From positions 1 through 10,773 of the forward strand of contig NZAS01000022.1 in assembly GCA_002686195.1 (NCBI GenBank): a stretch of DNA of 10,773 nucleotides. Reading direction: 5' to 3'. Made by a program: the position numbers and the translations under genes. Of this stretch, positions 6,205-10,773 are shown piece by piece (position 1 is the first letter of the stretch; every line of letters begins with the position of its first letter). The notes beneath the pieces were generated by a model that had not been told where the DNA came from, did no database searches, and saw nothing but the letters and a program-made list of their open reading frames with translations. The stretch is from Candidatus Pacearchaeota archaeon (GTDB lineage: Archaea > Nanoarchaeota > Nanoarchaeia > Pacearchaeales > GW2011-AR1).

Positions 6205-9200
6205 TTAATCCACCAACCTAAATGCCGACTTTCTCCATGAAACTGGAGATGAAGAAGCTACTTCTATTGAAGTACTTCCACGTATATTATGATAATCTTT
6301 AATAAATAATCTTGCTATATAAGATATAGGAGAGCTATTAGATATCTCTTTTAAAGGCTTTGAAAATACAAAAGATGAATCAGAAGGTACAACTGGATAT
6401 AAACATTTATTATATACAACTACTTCTTCAATTCTTCCATCGAAGGCATTAGTAGCGTGTCCTACTCTAAAGGGGTCTGTGTATGTATGAGCATCGGAGT
6501 CTGCTCGCCAATTATTATTAGCTCCAGATGACATACTAGCCATTGCTGCTCCTGACTGGTCTTCTAATCTTCCATCAATAAATAATTTACAATTACCAAC
6601 CTTTAAATTTTTATCAAAAGTAACTATGATAGCTGTAGGGGTTTCCCCATCTACTGTTATTGCTGAAGATTTAAGTTCAACATAAGTGGCATTAGCCTGA
6701 TGAACTCTCACATCAATTTGTGAAGTAGTGGCATCAAAATTTACTCTTACAGGTTTTTCAGCACAAATTAAATTAGTAGCTCCCGATATATCTATATCAG
6801 GAATAATATGAACAATAAATGTAAGTTCGTCGGTTATATCTGTAAAGGTATTTCCTGAAGAAGGATTATAATCTACATAGTCATCGGTACCATCAAATCT
6901 TAAGCAGTTACCTGCTAATCCTTCTATATCATAGAGAGGGCCGCTTATACTCATGTTTGAGGTTTCTAATCCTGTACCTGTATCGGAATTATTATAATAT
7001 GTTTTATTTTTGGGTGCTACGGCTATCTTTCCGTGGTCTCCTTCTTCATTAAATGGTAAATGTAATATTGAATTGTGATATTGAGATTTAATTTGTCTTG
7101 AATCTATATGTAATAATCCATACCACAAATCATCATTAGAAGATTCCCAAGTAAATTCTGGTAAAAATGGGTCTTCTTTGTATGGTTTTACTGAAAGGAT
7201 TGGTGCAGAAGGTAATGTATCTTTGAATACCGCCACTCCATATGGTTTATTGGTATCAGAAAATCTCGTGTTAATATTAGTGACATGTGGAACTGTGTCG
7301 TCTTTATATTTTATTAATAAATCTATATCTCTGTCTACTATAAAATCATTCGCTGAACTTATATCATACAGTTTAAAAACATTGTATTCTTCACTCCTTA
7401 AAATTTGATTGGATAATTGTCCTCCGGTGTTTTCAGCTGCATCATAACTACCAAAACCAAAATCTGTTCTAGTCTCTAGAACTGTTCCTTCTTCTAAAAC
7501 CGTAGGTCTCCATTTATTTATATATGCTCCATTCACCCCACCAGAAGATTCGTGATTAATAAGATATTCAGAGTATGTAGAACCTAGATTACGTCTAGCT
7601 GTTAAACCGCTAGCAGCAGTGCCATCACCACCCAAAATTCCGTCTTTTGTCATCTTCGTGGGATTTCCAGACATATATTCTCCCCATGCTGTATGAACTG
7701 TTACAGTCTTAATTTTATCAGTATTGGCATGAGTTGTCCCAGTTCTTGCAAGATTCCCCAAGCTGGTAACAGTAGCAACATTATCAGTATATGTTCCTGA
7801 AGCTCCCCTTATTACAGTCAGTGTATCTTTTGGTCCAGAAGTATTAGTTGCTCTAATATACATCGCCTCGTCATTGACCATAATGGTATCACCTACGGCA
7901 ATATCACTAGCATCAGTAACATCAAATGTTACATCAGTTGCATTGAGAGATTCGTCTATTACTCCTGTGTGATAAGTAGAACCATCCCACACTGCAAAAT
8001 TATTATCCATTACTGAGAATGCATCATATTTTCTGCCCGGTAAAGTGGTTGTTGGGGCATTACTAGCATAACTAGAACAATCTACATTCATATGAATCCA
8101 ATGACGGTATGGAGAAATCATCAACGCTGGTAAATTTCTTTCTGTTATCATCTGAGTTGTGCCGTCGTTAGCTGTTCCGTCCCATTCGAGTGTTACTATA
8201 TTTGTTTTAGCATCCATACTCTTTATATATATTCCGCTCTTGGCATTGCTCGCATTCGCATTCACCGTAGTTGAAATATTATCTGTTGTTGTAAACCATG
8301 TATTATACAAATCTTCACCATAAACATATATAATATATTGTTCATCTACATCCAGTTTTAATGGTTTAAGAGAATCAACCAAGAAATCAACAGTAAAAGA
8401 GGTGCTATCTACTACATCTAGAACTCTAGATGCTACTGGGCCACATTCTCTGCGTGCCCAATTAACGGATGAGGTAGAAGTGAAATCTCCACCGGTAGTA
8501 GCTGGTTGGATTTCGGCATTTATATCAAAGAACAGCATACCTTTCTTGGAAAAATTATCAACCATTCCTTCGGGGTGTATAAATACATTATCACCAGCAT
8601 CCAGTTCTGTAACATTTGCTGATGTCGTGATGGTAAAATTATCAGTATTTGATTCCTCAACATCGCTTACTAAAGCCGTTTCATTACTAGTATCATCACC
8701 ACTAGGAAAAACAATGGTATCTCCCGGTCTTATAGGCCAATGCATTCTATGACCCATACCCATTGGGCCTTCTTCGTCATTTTCACTCGGTTGTAATAAA
8801 AGTGAAGATGTACCGCTCCCAGAAGTTTGTGCTTCAAGACCCGTCCATAAATATTTTAATCCTATATTAGTAGCAGGTGAATCTGCAAATCCTTCAAATC
8901 CGTTGTGATGAAGTGCTGGATTTGTAGCTTCGCTCATAAATCCTCCCATACCATAATGAGTGTTGTAACACTCTCCCCATTTAGATTTACCAGCAGTAAG
9001 ACCACTGGCATGGGTATAGGTGGCACATATATTTTCATCTGGTATTTCAGCTAAATTAGCTAAATTTTCAGTGGTAAAATTGTGTAACATAAGCCAACCG
9101 TGTCGGTCTGAACACCAATTATAGTGGTCGGGGGCGGCGGTTTCGGCTGGATTTTTGTATCCTAAATAGGTAGGGTCTGTGGCTCCAATAGATAACATAG

Positions 9201-10752
9201 TAGGACTATTGGCATTATACTGAGAAATTTTATCTCCCCTAATTGAGTCATCATCTACTGTACCATCAGGGCCTATCATTGCTGTATCTGGTTTTATTGA
9301 AATTGTATCTGGATAAAGATTTCTATCGTTAAAATTAGGATTTTCTACAGCATAATTAAAATCTTTAAAAGCTATTCTATCTATATAAACCTGAGAAGTC
9401 ATATCTATATCATTTTCTAATAAATTATCTTCATCTGTAGCAACGTCATGAGCTGATGGATAATTAAGCAGCCATATGGACATATATCTAGTCCACTGGT
9501 CCAAACTAGCATAAGGAGCTTGTCCATTAGCTGAATTAATTGCCCAGAATTGGTCAGGGTTAGCGTCTGCTTCCAATTCGTTGGTTCTTTGTATAAGCTG
9601 TCCATCGGAAACCTGACTGACCAAAAGCCTGCCCCACGTACCATCTGCCTGTCCAGCCACTTCCTTACCGAATCCTCCTGAATTAGGAGTAAAGAATCTT
9701 AAATCTTGGTTATCAGACCAATTAGCGGTGCCATCCATAGTTGCCGTCGTGCTACCATTCGTGGCTGATACTCTTAGAAGGCCATTATCACCAGTTGTGC
9801 CTACTACATAATCTCCTACCAGTATAGTTCCTACGTTATTGTCCATTACCAATGATTCTGAAGCATCACCAGTGTTATTTGTTTTAGCTGTTGCTGTGAA
9901 ATTGGTTGATTGATGGGGAACTATCCTCCCCGATTGTGCTCCTGTTAAAAAGTTAAGTCTAACCCATTGGTCTACAAAGGATTCTGCCATTTCAGAAGTT
10001 GTACTAAATGATTCCTTTGGAATGACAACATCTCCCGCAGTCTCATCTAAATACCAGAATTGCTTGGATTGGCCGATACCCTGCGGGGTACCAGTTCCGG
10101 GCGAGCCACCGGCAGCCTTAGTGGAATTTGTAACGGCACCTACTATAGAAGAATCTGAAACCAGAAGACCGTTATCAGTATCGAGGAATGCAACAGCGGC
10201 AAAACCTTTAGTATATCTTTCGATTGTTGCGACTGTCACTTTAGCGGCGCCATTCCCACCAGTTAAAGAAAGAACGTCTCCTACCTTATATCCTGTATTT
10301 GTTGTTGGATAAGAATCTACATTAACCGTTGCAGTCAACAGACTGCCAGCTCCATCTACTGTGGTAGTTATAGTTATACCCGCCCCGTTTGATGGTATAG
10401 TAGAACCGGCAGCCAAATCTAATGTAGTAGCATTATCAGATGTAGTAGCATAACTCGCACCCGCAGCTGTAATTGTAACTGTTTCTGGTCTCCCATAATC
10501 TAAAGTATTATAATTCATTAAAGCCGTCACTTTATGGCCGGAACTGCCTCCACGACCGGTGACGCCGGAAGCATAAGAACCAGTTACCTGATTTCTGTCT
10601 CTATGTTTCCACACAAATTCAAAAAATGATTCTCCTTCCTTTGGTTGTTCTTCTGAGAAACATACAACAAAGGCCCTTCTAAGAGTATAGAAACCAGTGG
10701 ATATGTCACCAAACCCATATGCCTTTGCTAAAGTCTTAATCTTTATATCCAT
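6205..10752 (-). CDS. Giant LamG-containing fibre/adhesin protein, 5' end uncertain
   Basis: This has at least 1515 residues, from the ATG at 10752 to a TAA. No ribosome binding site precedes that ATG, and the frame stays open (codons for DFANNIE) to the window edge, so the true start may be outside. Residues 1-700 are Gly/Thr/Asn-rich, beta-like and low in Cys. A G-D turn recurs: YKVGDV (155-160), LVGDYV (311-316), RPGDTI (675-680), LDAGDNV (717-723), IAVGDTI (951-957). Residues 932-996 form the common phage module ending in LTVIRGASGTYTDN. Residues 1182-1226 read like a fibronectin-type strand set (SAPILSVKP, FTWESSNDDLWYGLLHID). A LamG/concanavalin-like domain follows at about 1228-1455, then a short tail with IARLFIKDYHNIRG and SWRKSAFRLVD. 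LamG folds commonly bind glycans, so a role in host attachment is likely. There is no membrane segment. Confidence 0.7.
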   Translation of the reverse strand: MDIKIKTLAKAYGFGDISTGFYTLRRAFVVCFSEEQPKEGESFFEFVWKHRDRNQVTGSYASGVTGRGGSSGHKVTALMNYNTLDYGRPETVTITAAGASYATTSDNATTLDLAAGSTIPSNGAGITITTTVDGAGSLLTATVNVDSYPTTNTGYKVGDVLSLTGGNGAAKVTVATIERYTKGFAAVAFLDTDNGLLVSDSSIVGAVTNSTKAAGGSPGTGTPQGIGQSKQFWYLDETAGDVVIPKESFSTTSEMAESFVDQWVRLNFLTGAQSGRIVPHQSTNFTATAKTNNTGDASESLVMDNNVGTILVGDYVVGTTGDNGLLRVSATNGSTTATMDGTANWSDNQDLRFFTPNSGGFGKEVAGQADGTWGRLLVSQVSDGQLIQRTNELEADANPDQFWAINSANGQAPYASLDQWTRYMSIWLLNYPSAHDVATDEDNLLENDIDMTSQVYIDRIAFKDFNYAVENPNFNDRNLYPDTISIKPDTAMIGPDGTVDDDSIRGDKISQYNANSPTMLSIGATDPTYLGYKNPAETAAPDHYNWCSDRHGWLMLHNFTTENLANLAEIPDENICATYTHASGLTAGKSKWGECYNTHYGMGGFMSEATNPALHHNGFEGFADSPATNIGLKYLWTGLEAQTSGSGTSSLLLQPSENDEEGPMGMGHRMHWPIRPGDTIVFPSGDDTSNETALVSDVEESNTDNFTITTSANVTELDAGDNVFIHPEGMVDNFSKKGMLFFDINAEIQPATTGGDFTSTSSVNWARRECGPVASRVLDVVDSTSFTVDFLVDSLKPLKLDVDEQYIIYVYGEDLYNTWFTTTDNISTTVNANASNAKSGIYIKSMDAKTNIVTLEWDGTANDGTTQMITERNLPALMISPYRHWIHMNVDCSSYASNAPTTTLPGRKYDAFSVMDNNFAVWDGSTYHTGVIDESLNATDVTFDVTDASDIAVGDTIMVNDEAMYIRATNTSGPKDTLTVIRGASGTYTDNVATVTSLGNLARTGTTHANTDKIKTVTVHTAWGEYMSGNPTKMTKDGILGGDGTAASGLTARRNLGSTYSEYLINHESSGGVNGAYINKWRPTVLEEGTVLETRTDFGFGSYDAAENTGGQLSNQILRSEEYNVFKLYDISSANDFIVDRDIDLLIKYKDDTVPHVTNINTRFSDTNKPYGVAVFKDTLPSAPILSVKPYKEDPFLPEFTWESSNDDLWYGLLHIDSRQIKSQYHNSILHLPFNEEGDHGKIAVAPKNKTYYNNSDTGTGLETSNMSISGPLYDIEGLAGNCLRFDGTDDYVDYNPSSGNTFTDITDELTFIVHIIPDIDISGATNLICAEKPVRVNFDATTSQIDVRVHQANATYVELKSSAITVDGETPTAIIVTFDKNLKVGNCKLFIDGRLEDQSGAAMASMSSGANNNWRADSDAHTYTDPFRVGHATNAFDGRIEEVVVYNKCLYPVVPSDSSFVFSKPLKEISNSSPISYIARLFIKDYHNIRGSTSIEVASSSPVSWRKSAFRLVD
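6210..6214 (-). promoter_or_regulatory. Ribosome binding site GGTGG for the 1260-residue gene
   Basis: The minus strand reads AGGTTGGTGG, then 7 bases, then ATG. The site is made of the last codons (Arg-Leu-Val-Asp) of the LamG-containing gene. It is weaker than the GGAGG sites of the two downstream genes. Confidence 0.45.
6388..7071 (-). other. LamG / concanavalin-like jellyroll domain (residues 1228-1455)
   Basis: The hallmark strands occur in order: HLPFNEEG at the start, GLAGNCLRFDGTDDYVDY (1278-1295), ELTFIVHIIPD (1309-1319), NCKLFIDGRLED (1387-1398) and PFRVGHATNAFDGRIEEVV (1427-1445) followed by VYNKCL. This is the usual LamG_3-type succession of G-x-A-L-x-F-D-G, strand, L-x-I-D-G, and F-D-G-x-I-x-x-V-x-x-Y. 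The length of about 225 residues fits one complete domain. Confidence 0.8.
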
Positions 10753-10773
10753 TTCTATATTATTAGCGAAATC

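Noticed and set aside
8402..8752. A 116-codon plus-strand open frame antisense to the LamG-containing gene
   Set aside because: It is a shadow of the opposite coding strand with no domain or neighbours in the same direction. The same applies to the other plus-strand frames between 463 and 10312.
9417..9644. A 75-codon minus-strand frame overlapping the giant gene in another phase
   Set aside because: It is fully nested in the fibre gene with no binding site and an unremarkable composition. A similar frame at 1061-1258 was rejected for the same reason.
1..10773. tRNA, rRNA, CRISPR arrays, insertion sequences, integrase or attachment sites
   Set aside because: No regularly spaced direct repeats, transposase-like or integrase-like proteins, or cloverleaf-like sequences were found, and there is almost no non-coding space to hold them.

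Overview
The window is AT-rich and almost fully coding. Nearly all of it (315 to 10752) is one minus-strand run of four genes that reads as the distal-tail and host-recognition module of a tailed virus (Caudoviricetes) or a prophage of one. The strongest anchor is a 346-residue protein with the block pattern of the baseplate/tail hub family (T4 gp27, P2 gpD). Around it lie two giant beta-rich proteins (at least 1515 and 1260 residues) and a 360-residue protein with an internal duplication. No replication, packaging, capsid, integrase, RNA or CRISPR features are visible.

Minus-strand order of transcription, right to left: (1) a giant fibre or adhesin-like protein with a C-terminal LamG/concanavalin-like domain; its frame stays open to the right edge, so its start may lie outside. 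(2) A 1260-residue composite with an N-terminal PKD-like module, fibre-type repeats and a distinct C-terminal domain that may attach it to the tail tip. (3) The hub protein. (4) The duplicated 360-residue protein, a candidate tip or receptor-binding component. The junctions are a 2-base gap, a 20-base overlap and a 1-base gap. The last three genes each carry a purine-rich ribosome binding site inside the end of the gene before it, so the four are probably cotranscribed and translationally coupled.

The left 313 bases are on the plus strand: the C-terminus of a gene entering from the left edge, then a small hydrophilic ORF overlapping its end. This plus-strand unit converges on the tail module with one base (314) between the two stop codons. 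A hairpin just past the junction, inside the end of the 360-residue gene, may terminate plus-strand transcription.

Host: frequent AGA/AGG (Arg) and ATA (Ile) codons, the AT-rich composition and a GGTGAT-type ribosome binding site suit an archaeal host such as a marine thaumarchaeon. They do not exclude an AT-rich bacterium, so the host assignment is inference only.
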